The notes below the pieces were generated by a model. The model ran no database searches. It was not told the DNA's origin and was given only the letters and a program-made list of their open reading frames with translations. Shown piece by piece: positions 33,201 to 43,096 of a stretch of 64,000 nt of DNA. The stretch is from NCBI GenBank assembly GCA_001599295.1, contig BCGN01000002.1, forward strand, positions 1,488,001 through 1,552,000. Direction: 5' to 3'. The position numbers and the translations under genes are program-made. Origin of the DNA: Sporopachydermia quercuum (taxonomy: Eukaryota; Ascomycota; Sporopachydermiomycetes; Sporopachydermiales; Sporopachydermiaceae). Position 1 is the first letter of the stretch; each line of letters opens with the position of its first letter.

Positions 33201-33527
33201 TCTGGTGAAAGCCTGTTTTTATCTATTGGTGATGATGAGCAGGAAGAGCTTGACTCAGAAAGAGATCAAACGGTGGAGAGAATTGGTTCTGATACTGAGA
33301 ACACTATTGAGGTTGTTGTGAATACTGAGATTAAGAATGACACAGATGTTAACAGCATTAGCGATAAAATAATAGAACAAATGGAAATAGAAGAAGAGAA
33401 AGAATTATTAGAAGATCAGTTGTTAGAATCAGTAATAAAGAACAATAAGAACCTCTCTTTATCACTAATATTTGAAAAGATGCATAGTAACTGCGACACT
33501 ATAGAAGGTCCCAAGAATAATGAATGA
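30294..33527 (+). CDS. RDH54: Rdh54/Tid1 DNA translocase (Rad54 family)
   Basis: A Swi2/Snf2 ATPase that works with Rad51 and Dmc1 in homologous recombination. The frame is open from 30162 without an ATG at that end; in-frame ATGs are at 30207 and 30294. The second is chosen because it puts the RKPFKPPR motif near the N-terminus, as in S. cerevisiae Rdh54 (NKPFKPPRR). This gives 1077 residues. The helicase core includes DEMGLGKT (motif I), VVVDEGHRLKS (DEGH box of the Rad54 branch), LLTGTPIQND (III), the second lobe from about residue 640 with SGGVGLNLVGGSRL (V) and ARIHREGQ (VI). The KWLGSDR segment resembles RAD54B, which separates it from Rad54. The last 200 residues are charged and probably disordered. 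Two N bases hide single residues. Confidence 0.92.
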   Translation: MASLGTLSNSVRKPFKPPRMIRDGNSTSAVREPVLDSSSPTRIETGITTTTIVTTTGLESTISKRSNVEENILLVWDNENNDPANHKATELVSCSKKRKVVGIPRDRTMVRNVXYGESKPLEAMESNVSVSLAEKSKNLCTNSNKADGSNGCNDSHKTITYEIMYRKPSGKKNKTWDNDGFLITVADSRDKFGRAIVRSPNGKVITKGRYDNHGQFPTGSEIVIGNMEVQIQQIVGSFQPTATKDNDQQQLQLQPKLQLSSRPMFKQKASGQSLPAPKKLKPARNLSLHDPTAPDALVLSRPKLTAPGTRIRDVVVDPLLAKHLRPHQKSGVQFLYECVMGMRHQDCHGGLLADEMGLGKTLTTITLIWTLLKQNPLVGQLPVARRVLIVCPVTLTRQWRREFKKWLGSDRVHVFLADGSADVKSFTYGSVYNVMIVGYEKLLGLHKELVKSSNKIDLVVVDEGHRLKSLKNKVSKAILALEAEKKVLLTGTPIQNDLGEFFSVMDLLNPGFLGAAADFRRRFEIPIMRSRDTCASPDQIARGAEALNELSALSQLVVLRHTAQENLKHLPPRTDYVLFFKPTKKQMKVYKQLLPDLNELKENXSSNNHLVLIGTLQKLCNAPSLLNDTVENKQDINGHSSKTKFLLKILQEIYENTDEKVIVVSRYTKALNVLEKEFRKEGFPLARLDGITDHQKRQVAVNLFNNAPQYKCYVLLLSAKSGGVGLNLVGGSRLFLYDTDWNPSVDLQAMARIHREGQTKPTFVYRMLTSGTIEEKIFQRQITKTSLANQLMGQSESNKKNIQSKNDRSDTNTFSYSELKDLFTLYENTISNTHDLLQCDCLSRPETENERNAGSVEIKDKSSDGDKYKYDELTDKRFNVMADKYTSKETRLAKGWISAAKVEESIEEQERERKKNAMKMLLLYRHIDPQEAIEAFKKQAELRAETEKAEKEKEGQREKTCSENDIDGDSGESLFLSIGDDEQEELDSERDQTVERIGSDTENTIEVVVNTEIKNDTDVNSISDKIIEQMEIEEEKELLEDQLLESVIKNNKNLSLSLIFEKMHSNCDTIEGPKNNE

Positions 33528-33999
33528 GTATAACTCAATGATAAATAATATACACACGAGAGGTTACAATTGGTTTAGAATGAGTTTACTCCGGCTACTT
33601 ATTACGTTTGAGGGTGTTAATGATTACTCTCTGATGAGTAAACGATAGAGCTAGATAGAAAGAAACAGTATGGATGCAGGTAATTGGATGAAGATTGGGG
33701 GCAACTCTCCTCTATAAAGAAGAGAATAGGTTAAATTAAACACAGTTATTAACAGTTATAATTTACCGGTATAATAACTATTAAAATTACAAAAGAAAAG
33801 AATTAAATGAATGACAAAGTCTAGCATGTATGTATCATGCTTACCCTTGAATAATTACTATCAACTTATATAGTAAACATAGAGCTTAACACAGTTATGT
33901 ACATGATCAATATAATGATAAAAGAGCTNATTATTTCCTGTTACCTAACTATTATCATCATTATTACCCACATTTTTTGTATAACAGCAAAGATCACTG
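33528..33999. other. convergent gap RDH54/VMS1
   Basis: About 470 bp of AT-rich 3' flanking sequence. Nothing recognised. Confidence 0.6.
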
Positions 34000-36036
34000 T
34001 TATTTTTTCATGGCTTTCATTCTGGCTTCAGCAGCACGAGCTGCTTGTTCTCCCATTAATCTTCTTCTAACACTATCACTGATACCTGCCATATTCACTT
34101 CTGAACGAAGAGCTGCATCACCACCAACAGCACCACTACTATTGAATCTCATCTTAGCTTTTTCTGCTTTCAGTTTCTCTTCTTCAGCTTCTAATGCCTT
34201 TTTCACTTCATTTTGTAGTAATTGGCGATTCTCATCTAAATCTTTCTTCTTTGCTAATTCTAGTTCTTCATNATCTTGTCTTAATAATTCTTCTACTTCA
34301 GCTCGAGATAAAGGTGGCCCAATCTTAGTTTTTGGCCAGTCCCATGTATTCTTTGCAAGCAAGTCACGGGCTTGTCTAAAAGCATATTCATTTTCTTTTG
34401 ACTTCACCAGTTGGTATGCTGTTCTACCTGAATCATTGGTTAGTTCAGGGTTGGCTCTGATCACAGTCAATAAAGGTGTGATTATATAGGGAGAAGCATG
34501 AGATGCAGCATAAAACAACGGTGTTGGTGTTGATTTGTATAAAGTAGCAGGCTCGAGGGCAAAATCAGGATCAATCTTGTTCTTTTTGAAATAAAGAACC
34601 AACGGCGCAGTTTTATTTCGTTTACATAGTTTGATGAATTGTTGTGTATGTTCTTCGTTTTCTGAAATAGATGGCAATTTTGATACCTTAGATTGATTTG
34701 CTCCAGCCTTAGTTGGTTGGGATGTATTCGTTCTCAGTTTATGTTTGAGCTGTCTATTAGGAATATCAAGGGTAGTCAAATGAGAAAGTAACGTCCATGA
34801 TCGTTTCAATTCACTAGTAGTTGGTCTTGCTGTAGTGAAAGGAAAACCTTTGATTCTTTCATCATTCGAAGATATTGGTGCACCTTCATAGCCAATTAAA
34901 ACTTTTCTATTAGAAGCACCATTTGCTCTTATATAAATGGAGTCTGCTGTACTAATATAGTCTTTCCATGATGCTAATAAATCTCTGATATCTTTGGCTA
35001 GAGCAGCTTCATTATACCTTCTTAAACTAGAGCCAGCAGAATTAGCTTTCCCATGAGCATTATCGCTCGCTGATTGAGATCCACCTTGTTTCCTTCTTGT
35101 TGTGTATCTATGGAAAGTTTTATGTATCAGAAAGTTAACTGTGTTTGATGGATCTTTGTTAGGAGTATGAGAAACCACAGCACCAGCAAAATGACCACCA
35201 CCAATCATCAAAAGAATAGAATGGCTGTTTATCTTTCTCTGCCTATCCCTTAAAGCCAGTACAGGATCGTTCAATTCTTTCTTGCTCAGTATTGATTTGA
35301 ATAAACCAAAACATTTACCTTTTGAGGCCAGGGGACTTCGAAAAAGAATATAAGGAGTATTTGATGCTAACAAAGTAACAAAATCTTGTTCGTGGTGTAG
35401 ATTCTGTTGATCAAAAGATTGTTTTTCCTTCTCTAATTCGTCTTTCAACAGTTCACCTAATTTATCGTCAAAATCATCTGATGAATCTCCATCCTCTTCT
35501 TCTTCTTCTTCTTCTCCTCCGTCCTTCTCATTGTGATCATCAGAAGTGTCTGATTCTGAGTCGGATGACGTTGATATTTTTGAATCCTTTAATTGGCTCA
35601 CCAATTTATCAAATTCTGATTCTGATGCAGAGTCCAATCCATCAAGTCGTCGTTTCATATTATATCTATGAAACTGGCTCTTGAAATGCGAACGATATTC
35701 TATTTTACTGACATCAAATGAAAACTGGATTCCACATTGTGCACATTCTTTATTTTCAATATCAGTTCCCTTTACTTCTTTTGCTTCGTTGCTTTCATCT
35801 GAGGCTTCCAGTGATTCTGTATCGGTTGTAAGTCTTTCAGGTTCGCTTTCATGATTTGAAGCAATTGATGCTTCTTCAGCTACTGAACCATCGACATGAA
35901 AATAGATAGGATCTAGAGAACTGAGCACAGATTCTTGTAAAGAGTATAAATACAGTCTATCAGCTGTTCGACTTGGCTTACTAGCGTTTGGTTTCTCACT
36001 TGCACCTATCTTAGGTGTTTGTGTAGGTGTGGACAT
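34000..36036 (-). CDS. VMS1: Vms1, tRNA hydrolase of ribosome quality control
   Basis: Vms1 (ANKZF1 in animals) releases stalled nascent chains from 60S ribosomes by cleaving peptidyl-tRNA, and binds Cdc48. The product has 678 residues. A C2H2 zinc finger of the 60S-binding type lies at C98, C101, H117 and H123. An acidic linker with a Glu run follows. The VLRF1 release-factor-like domain spans about 220-435 and keeps the GGSQS loop with Q321, equivalent to the catalytic glutamine Q295 of S. cerevisiae. Ankyrin-like helices cover about 480-560, then comes a coiled coil. The extreme C-terminus is an Arg/Ala-rich helix (GEQAARAAEARMKAMKK) where the family carries its Cdc48-binding motif. It lies downstream of HEM12 on the same strand, as in S. 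cerevisiae (YDR047W, YDR049W). Confidence 0.93.
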   Translation of the reverse strand: MSTPTQTPKIGASEKPNASKPSRTADRLYLYSLQESVLSSLDPIYFHVDGSVAEEASIASNHESEPERLTTDTESLEASDESNEAKEVKGTDIENKECAQCGIQFSFDVSKIEYRSHFKSQFHRYNMKRRLDGLDSASESEFDKLVSQLKDSKISTSSDSESDTSDDHNEKDGGEEEEEEEDGDSSDDFDDKLGELLKDELEKEKQSFDQQNLHHEQDFVTLLASNTPYILFRSPLASKGKCFGLFKSILSKKELNDPVLALRDRQRKINSHSILLMIGGGHFAGAVVSHTPNKDPSNTVNFLIHKTFHRYTTRRKQGGSQSASDNAHGKANSAGSSLRRYNEAALAKDIRDLLASWKDYISTADSIYIRANGASNRKVLIGYEGAPISSNDERIKGFPFTTARPTTSELKRSWTLLSHLTTLDIPNRQLKHKLRTNTSQPTKAGANQSKVSKLPSISENEEHTQQFIKLCKRNKTAPLVLYFKKNKIDPDFALEPATLYKSTPTPLFYAASHASPYIITPLLTVIRANPELTNDSGRTAYQLVKSKENEYAFRQARDLLAKNTWDWPKTKIGPPLSRAEVEELLRQDXEELELAKKKDLDENRQLLQNEVKKALEAEEEKLKAEKAKMRFNSSGAVGGDAALRSEVNMAGISDSVRRRLMGEQAARAAEARMKAMKK

Positions 36037-37171
36037 AANAAATGCGAATGCAATTTGTTGACGAACACCGCTGTAGAAGATTTAAGATTATTCTATACAA
36101 CCAATTGATAGCAATAAAGGAAGGTTTGTTGAGAAGTAAAATAAAAAAATACTTCTAGCTAAGCGGTTTACTAGTACTGACAATGAGAGGTTCAAACTGT
36201 CAGTTCTCCTAATGCTAGTTGTTCTTAATGGAAATGAAAGGTCAGTACACGAGATCGATCCAGCGAAATAGCTCAATGTACGGATTCTCTTTCTTTATCA
36301 AGTAGAAGCAGTTTTTGCCACTTGAATTTTCAATAAAACTCAAGAATGAACGAGTACCAATAAAGGACAATTTGTTTTATAACAGCTATAAAGCTACTTG
36401 TTAAAGATGAATTTGCCTATAAGATNCTTCCTTTTTTCTACACAATGAGTGAATTGTTGATCATGTTGAAAACTGCCTTTGGAGGTGATGTATGATTATA
36501 TAATCTATAATTTATTGAGAAAGATGTATGGAAAAGATGATCAATAGGCATGTTTTTGATCATGTAAACATCAATTGAATAAGGTGTAGCTTGATGGACG
36601 AGAAAAAGAGATGAAAGAATAAATGATGGTTAAATATAATAGATTGATTGATAACGTATAGGATTTCATGATTTAATGTTCGAAAATCTGGTTGTGGAAT
36701 ATGCTATAAAGTATCGTAGATTATTTGGTAATTTTCCGGAGTGATTTGTTCGTTCAAATGAGTCATTGAATTAGTAAGTGTTCAGAATAAAAATGTGAGA
36801 GNAGATGTGTGTGGTGCGAAGATATCACGCATGACGAGTCCTTTGTTTCGTAACTGGGCAAGAATTGCAGTTCGATCTCAGAGGAAGAAGGAAAGAGAGA
36901 TTTTGTACTCAGTGTGGGCCTTTATTTATTATAAGTTTGTTTGAACGAGTTTCTAGAAAGTGTATAGGTGAGCTGGACTAAGATTGAATTCGAATTGTAT
37001 AATTTCATTGGAACCAGTGCGGAACATATTAGACTCATGTAGATTATAATGTATATACAAGANAAGCAGAAGAATAAGCATAAGTACTAGCTGAGGTTAA
37101 TTAAATAAAAAAAAGAGCTCGTTTCTTACCAAAAGATGAGGTTGAAGGACTCATCATCAAGTACAGCATTA
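36037..37171. other. region between HEM12 stop and VMS1 start
   Basis: About 1.1 kb holding the VMS1 promoter and HEM12 3' flank. A single TGAGTCA lies at 36759-36765. No coding signal. Confidence 0.6.
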
Positions 37172-38489
37172 TTATTTGCTGCCGACCCTATGACATTCTT
37201 TCAGGAACCAGTCAATCTGATCAGGATCCATTGTCGGATGAGTTCCATGACCAAAATTAATAATATAGTTTTGTTTACCACCACCAAAATCAGAAATCAT
37301 TTTCTCAACTTTCTCTGTAATCAATTCTTTACTGCCGTACATTGCACCTGGGTCAATGTTACCTTGAAGTACAACTCTTCCCTTAGCAATTTCTGTTGCT
37401 TGTTTGGGATCCCACAACCAATCCAACGATACAACATCATATCCTGAGTCGCAAAGCCAATCAAGAGCATACCAAGCACCTTTGGCGAAAACTGTTACGG
37501 GAATCTTTTCTTCAATTCCCAATTCCTTCAATTTTCCAGGGAGCTTTTCTGCAATTTGACGCAAATATGGTAGAGAGTAAGCTCTGAACTCATCTGGTCC
37601 TAATTCACCTGCCCAAGATTCAAAAACTTGTAATATTTGAGCACCAGCTTGGACTTGTAATGCTAAGAATTCTATGGCGACATCAGTAATTCTTTGTAAC
37701 AATTGTTTAGTNTCATTGGGATACTTATACAACCAGGTCTTGGCAAACTTGAACAATTTGGTACCACCACCTTCAATCATATACACCATAAGAGTCCAAG
37801 GAGCCCCNCAGAATCCAAATAATGGAACCCTGCCGTTTAATTTTTCTCTTGTGAGAGTGATAGCATTGAAAGCCCAGTCGAGTTCTTTGGCTACGTTAAC
37901 TGATTTTGATAGTTTTTCTAAATCCTCAGGAACACGAATTGGGTCAGGAAAATGGGGTCCTTGTTTTTCAATCATTTCAACTTTCATGCCCATAGCCTGA
38001 GGAATAACCAAGATATCACTAAAGATGATGGCAGCGTCGATGAGTCCATTGAAATGTTCTATTGGTTGAATTGTGATTTCAGATGCAGTCTCGGCATCTC
38101 TGCAAACTTCAAAAAAATCTTTGCCGTTTTTTACTTGCTCATATTCTGGAAGATATCTACCTGCTTGTCTCTAAATAGTATTTGTTAGTGCCTAGCAGAA
38201 AACTATAATCAAGCTAATACAGTGAGAGTGTTGATCACCNCTTGAATGACATTGGTGACATTAATAGTTTTCGAGTAACGTCTTAGTGTTTGTACGATTC
38301 AATGGCACTTACCATAATCCACATAGGTGGTCGTTCAACCTTTTCTCCTGAATTCTAGTTAGTTCACTACTTTTTACCAATAACTACAGATAGATTATAA
38401 TCATCAGCGGTAATTTGCACAATCCATTGATTCATACCTTTAGCAGCTCGGAGAATGAGGTCATTCCGAAGGGGAGCAAAGTTTGGCAT
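37172..38489 (-). CDS. HEM12: uroporphyrinogen decarboxylase, three exons
   Basis: Decarboxylates uroporphyrinogen III to coproporphyrinogen III, a cytosolic step of heme synthesis. Exon 1 is 38489-38438 (52 nt), exon 2 is 38347-38313 (35 nt) and exon 3 is 38170-37172, giving 361 residues (362 in S. cerevisiae). Intron 1 (90 nt) runs GTATGA to CAG with an AACTAAC branch site; intron 2 (142 nt) runs GTAAGT to TAG with CACTAAC. Splicing restores the signature [17 protein letters not shown] across both joints. [12 protein letters not shown] carries the catalytic aspartate, and the C-terminus [13 protein letters not shown] and CHRVGSK matches the family. Intron 2 falls between Met and Arg of WIMRQ. 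Exon 3 alone would begin inside the active-site region. Two N bases leave residues undefined. VMS1 downstream is syntenic. Confidence 0.96.
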
Positions 38490-39480
38490 AGTTGCGATAT
38501 CAGTCTGTTCTAGTCTTTGAAGTATAGAAGAATCTGAGTAACAATTAGAACAGGTTTCTCATTAATACGCCAATGCTGAAACCAATCAATTAGACATAAG
38601 AATAGCTATCTACTGTTTCTATATTGATGAGATCATTTAGAATGTGAGAGGGAACCTTTGGCACGAGAATAGATGGATTATTTCCGAAATTTTCAGAGTG
38701 TGCAAACTCAAAGCATTCCGGCAATTAAAACCGGAAAAGACAAACGATATATTCTGGGACAAACATCTACGGTAAATAAAGCAAATGGTCCGCGTTAAAT
38801 AGCATAGTAATCATTTATCTTTCATTTCTAGCGTTTTTATTTTGTTTTCGATCTTTTCAACTGCAAATTATATTAAATCACGTTGGTTCTAATAGCTTAT
38901 TAACTGACTCATACTTCATATGCATATGAAAAAATGTACCTCAAGGGTTCAGTGAGAAGACAATTGAGCTCGTTTCCATGTACGAAGAGACATTTCAATT
39001 CACGAATAAGGAAATTTTGAGTCAAGAGCTATCAGCTCAATAGTAAATGAATATGGAACTATTTCTCCAAGATAATTTGAACTTTTATTTGACCATATAT
39101 ATTGTCTTTAGTAACAACAGTGGAGCGATGAAAATCGTCACATCACAGTTAATAAGAAATGTTATTTATGATTACATAATCTCACCACTTAGCAAGATTT
39201 CCTCCTTTAAAGTTGAAGGAGCAATGATTGCTATTTTGTCATAAACCACAAATGATGCTGTTGCAATGATAACATAACTGCATTAGCTGTTAGTGATTAT
39301 GACCTTTTATTGTAAATGTGATCTACTGGACTCATTGAAGATAACACAGGAATTTGTTCGTTAGAAACTTTTATAAGCTGAAGAGTTTGTGTACTATAGA
39401 GAACTCGATATTCATTCATCAGGGACACGCACTCTTGGATCCTACTTAATTACATATTCAATTGCAATTCATCTAAAACA
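38490..39480. other. divergent promoter region HEM12/YSY6
   Basis: About 1 kb. A CTGACTCAT near 38904 fits a Gcn4 core, but single sites are expected by chance. The small frame at 39047-39244 has no coding character. Confidence 0.55.
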
Positions 39481-39828
39481 ATGGTGAGTATTTAGAAAGT
39501 CTGCTTATCTGCTAGAGAAATTTAGAGCTTTTACTCGTGATCAACATATATTAACAAGCAGGTTCAAACATTGAAACAACGAAGAGCAAACAACAAGTTT
39601 GCTCAAAAGGAGTTTAGAAAGATGGGCAAGAAGAGAGTCGTGAAGGAACGAAATGAGCTGCCTATATCCAAAACTTGGATTCGTAAGTCTATACGCTGGG
39701 TTATGGAGTTAAGGGTTTTAAATGATGGTACATTTGCTGTATAGTACTAACATAGAATTGTTATAGTGATATTTGCATTTTTGATTCTTGGAGGTGGTGT
39801 GCTAGAATTGATAAGATTCTTCTTTTAG
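39481..39828 (+). CDS. YSY6: Ysy6/RAMP4 (SERP1) small ER membrane protein, three exons
   Basis: A 61-residue tail-anchored protein of the ER translocon (RAMP4/SERP1 family; S. cerevisiae Ysy6 has 65). Exon 1 is only the ATG (39481-39483), exon 2 is 39562-39682 and exon 3 is 39767-39828. Intron 1 (78 nt) is GTGAGT to CAG with TATTAAC; intron 2 (84 nt) is GTAAGT to TAG with a perfect TACTAAC at 39745-39751. The spliced product begins MVQTLKQRRANNKFAQKEFR, has the basic KKRVVKER segment, then ISKTWILIFAFLILGGGVLE as the start of the membrane anchor and ends LIRFFF. This matches Ysy6 (RQRLANAKFNKN, ISKTWL, LVGGGVLQLI). No single exon is long enough to be seen by ORF length. Confidence 0.93.
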
Positions 39829-40729
39829 ATTTCATCCAAAAGTGAATAGAAAATGGATTAATTGGATAATTAATTCAAAAAGAATATCATTACAGACATA
39901 AGGATTTTGGAAGCGCAATGAATTGATTGTATGGGAAAAGATGTAAACACCAGATCGTAGTCTTCTTTGTTTTTTACAATTGATTGAGAATAAGTTGCTA
40001 TGTATTATTGGATTTCTATTACGAAATCTCTACTTATCAGCGAAAACTAGTCTACATACCATCTTGATTTCCTCACATTTGCTCAGATATTACTTCATAT
40101 CTCCAATGTTACTTGTCAAGTCACCGGTTCAACAAACTCGTTCTTAGTTATTACTCGACTGACCATATGATGATCATCATCACTTTATTGTCCTTAGTTA
40201 GCAATTTATGTATGCCAAGAGAACATCTCAAATGTCCACTTGATCACGGTAGAACCAGTATCAAGAATGCTTTCAATCAATCTTTCATTCTTCCTTCATC
40301 AATTATATAGTCGTTCTATCAATAAGTCATCNTCGTACGAGTCACTCTTCATCTGGTAGAATAGGAAGAAACGGCGAGGATGTTGACAACGTATTGTTTC
40401 CGATATTCAGGTTCCATACTCCATTCATTCACTTTGGATTAGGTAATCCGAAAAATATAACTTGTCCCATATCAGGAGATACACGTCTTCAATATACTTC
40501 TTAACCCAATCAGAAGCATTCATTTTGCATCACCAATATTTCATAGGAGAACGAAAGAATTAAGTACAATAATATAAGAAGGAGTAAAACTATTGATAGA
40601 TTTTGAACGCATNACCATCNCTATATATGTATATCATCACCTTTATGGTCTATTTGAGATAAGCTGATTTCCAAGTAACTAGTAGTTTGGGTGAAGTTAT
40701 AATCTCAAGGGGTAAAACCAATAATCAGA
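39829..40729. other. intergenic region YSY6 to NDUFA9
   Basis: About 900 bp, tandem orientation. The 40113-40310 frame is not credible. Presumably the promoter of the complex I gene; no known site stands out. Confidence 0.55.
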
Positions 40730-41866
40730 ATGTTGAGAAGCAGCAGTATCATCAGAACCCCAAGCCTATTGGGAGCTCGCACTGGGCTAAGGACTTTATA
40801 CACATCAGTTTTAGAGAGCGATATCAACATTACAAAAAGTGGGAAAACAGTTGTGAGCACTGGTAATGGAGGTAGAGCATCAAGAACTGGTTATACCGCA
40901 ACAGTTTTCGGCGCTGCTGGATTCATTGGTAGATATCTAACATCAAAGCTCGCTAGACACGGAACTATTACAATTGTGCCATTCAGAGATGATATGAAAA
41001 AAAGATTTTTGAAAGTTACTGGTGATTTAGGTGTTGTGAATTTTGTGGAATTTGATTTAAGAAACATTGAATCTATAAACGCTGCTGTTCGTCATTCCGA
41101 TATTGTTTACAACTTAATTGGAAGCAATTATGAAACAAAGAATTTTTCTTATCATGATGTTCATGTAGAAGGAGCTAAGAGAATTGCTCAAGCCTGCGTT
41201 GACAACAATGTTGCTAGATTCATTCATGTCTCATCTCANAATGCTGATGTGAACTCACCTTCGAAATTCTTCAGTACTAAAGGAGAAGGTGAACAGGTTG
41301 TGAGAGAAATCTACCCTGAGACTACCATTGTGAGACCTGGTCCAGTCTACGGAAGAGAAGATCAACTGTTAAGATATACTTCAGATAGATTTAGATATTT
41401 CAATGCAAATGGTAACAAAGAAACTTTGAGACCTGTACACAGTTTAGATGTCGCTAAAGCTTTAGAAAAGATTGGTTTTGACGATTCTACTGCCGGTCAA
41501 CTGTTTGAACTATATGGACCGACCGAATACACCAAAGCACAAATTCGATCTTTGGTTCAAGCCGTTACTCTTTATCCATACAAAGATATTACTGTTCCCA
41601 AGCCACTTTTGAAGCTTTGGACTCAAGCCCTCCAATTAGTTTGGTGGCCTATGAGAACTCCAGACTCAGTTGAACGAGAATTCATCAACCACACTATTGA
41701 TGCAACAGCTAAGACATTCACTGATTTAGGTATTCAACCAGAATATTTAGAAGATTTAGTTTTCACTTATGTCTATTATTTGAGAATGCCGGCACATATG
41801 CATGACCTTCCTCCTTCAAAGAGAGACTTGAAAGCAAGAAAGGAATTGATTCACGTTTTCGATTAG
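40730..41866 (+). CDS. NADH:ubiquinone oxidoreductase (complex I) NDUFA9/NUEM subunit
   Basis: A 378-residue accessory subunit of mitochondrial complex I, of the atypical short-chain dehydrogenase type, located where the peripheral arm meets the membrane arm. The N-terminus (MLRSSSIIRTPSLLGARTGLRTLYTS) is basic, free of acidic residues and amphipathic: a matrix-targeting presequence. The nucleotide-binding fold follows, with VFGAAGFIGRYL as the GxxGxxG loop near residue 59. YNLIGSNYETKNFSYHDVHV and RFIHVSS are hallmarks of NDUFA9/NUEM. The bound NADPH is structural in this family. One N hides one residue near 170. The gene implies a complete respiratory complex I, which Saccharomyces and related genera replaced with single-subunit enzymes. 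Confidence 0.93.
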   Translation: MLRSSSIIRTPSLLGARTGLRTLYTSVLESDINITKSGKTVVSTGNGGRASRTGYTATVFGAAGFIGRYLTSKLARHGTITIVPFRDDMKKRFLKVTGDLGVVNFVEFDLRNIESINAAVRHSDIVYNLIGSNYETKNFSYHDVHVEGAKRIAQACVDNNVARFIHVSSXNADVNSPSKFFSTKGEGEQVVREIYPETTIVRPGPVYGREDQLLRYTSDRFRYFNANGNKETLRPVHSLDVAKALEKIGFDDSTAGQLFELYGPTEYTKAQIRSLVQAVTLYPYKDITVPKPLLKLWTQALQLVWWPMRTPDSVEREFINHTIDATAKTFTDLGIQPEYLEDLVFTYVYYLRMPAHMHDLPPSKRDLKARKELIHVFD

Positions 41867-42407
41867 ATTGTTTCATATGTTTGTTGTTGGGAGACATTGG
41901 GAGAGTGTGGATTATGAATGCATGAAAGTTGTTTCATCGGTTTATCTTGTAAGCATTATAAACAAACATCCGAGCTATAGTAACTACCAGATATGGTTTC
42001 TTAGTTACTAACATGTGGCGTAAGTTTCTTGTTTGTATTGTTCATTTATTATTGTTCATTTGGCAGTACNAGTTCTGGTCAGACAATCATCAGAGTTTAT
42101 ACATCTTTTAGCACTAATAATTATGCATTATTGTATCTGAACCGTAGTAATTAATTTGCGTAGAACCAGCAATACTACCTCATAAAGAAACCGGGTTGCG
42201 GTAACCAGCTCTTCAGGACAACCAATCTCCAACTATTTGGGTCCTCCTTAAAGCAGTTTTTGTATTAGAAGTACAAACTCATTTAATATCTGCACAGTCA
42301 ATTCTAATCAACCATTCAATTGATAATTGTATTGTATCTTATCAATATTTCAATATTCTCCGATTTTCACTTTGAAACTCCGCTCACTCGGCATTTGAAA
42401 GCTCGAT

Positions 42408-42414
42408 TGACTCA
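42408..42414. promoter_or_regulatory. Gcn4-type site TGACTCA upstream of CPA1
   Basis: TTGACTCAT, about 690 bp before the leader uORF. CPA1 is under general amino-acid control in S. cerevisiae. A single 7-mer is weak evidence. Confidence 0.3.
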
Positions 42415-42695
42415 TTTCATGCCAGACATTCAGGACTCAATTATCATTGTCAGACACATGATATCTAGGGATCTCCTTGTTTGTCTGGGACAATTGAGAC
42501 AAGATAACCTAAAATTGATAAATAGGTTGACTATGTTGCTTATTCATGCACTGCTTAACAAAGTGTCTATTTAATTGTTCTCTGTTTCAACTAACAATAA
42601 GAAAGTAGATGCTTTNAATATTGACCCCTTGTTCAGAAGTTTTCCAGTAAGAATTTAATTTGAAAGTGTTAGCCTTGAGATCAATCATGTAAAAN

Positions 42696-42703
42696 TCACG
42701 TGA
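42696..42703. promoter_or_regulatory. E-box TCACGTGA upstream of CPA1
   Basis: TCACGTGAC, about 400 bp before the uORF start, the same 8-mer as the RDH54 pair. Candidate Cbf1-type site. Confidence 0.4.
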
Positions 42704-43096
42704 CCTAAACGTGACAAGAAACCCTGACATTTCCTCAACACCGACGAAAATTTTCAGAGTTTAACGACAAAAAATTTTGTGGTACTACAAAACTGGAACA
42801 ATTAATATAAAACTCATTGAGNTGACTGGAAGAAACAATTATAGACGATACTTGATAGATTGCAGATCAACTGTGAATTTTATAGGATTATTATATGCTG
42901 TAGAGCTTGAATTGCTACACCGAATATTTTCAAAAGGACAGTGAACGAACTTCGCTCACTAGTGATAGTGATCCCCACTATTTAGATCAGTCAATCGACT
43001 ATTGGAATCAACTTAGAACGAATTGTCCGAATAAAGGGCAGTAACAAATCTCGAACTGAGAGTATTTTTTTGAAATTGAGGATAGATTCTTCTTGT

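Larger units (their letters stand above)
41867..43096. other. intergenic region and promoter of CPA1
   Basis: About 1.2 kb before the CPA1 upstream ORF. It contains a Gcn4-type site at 42408 and an E-box at 42696 (listed). The 84-codon frame at 42320-42574 overlaps the Gcn4 site and shows no coding character. Confidence 0.6.

Noticed and set aside
42007-42013. TACTAAC followed by GTAAG downstream of NDUFA9
   Set aside because: Looked like the edge of a hidden spliced gene, but no exon with a recognisable product could be built on either side.
42320-42574. 84-codon frame upstream of CPA1
   Set aside because: No family resemblance; lies in the CPA1 promoter region, and the real small ORF is the spliced attenuator further downstream.
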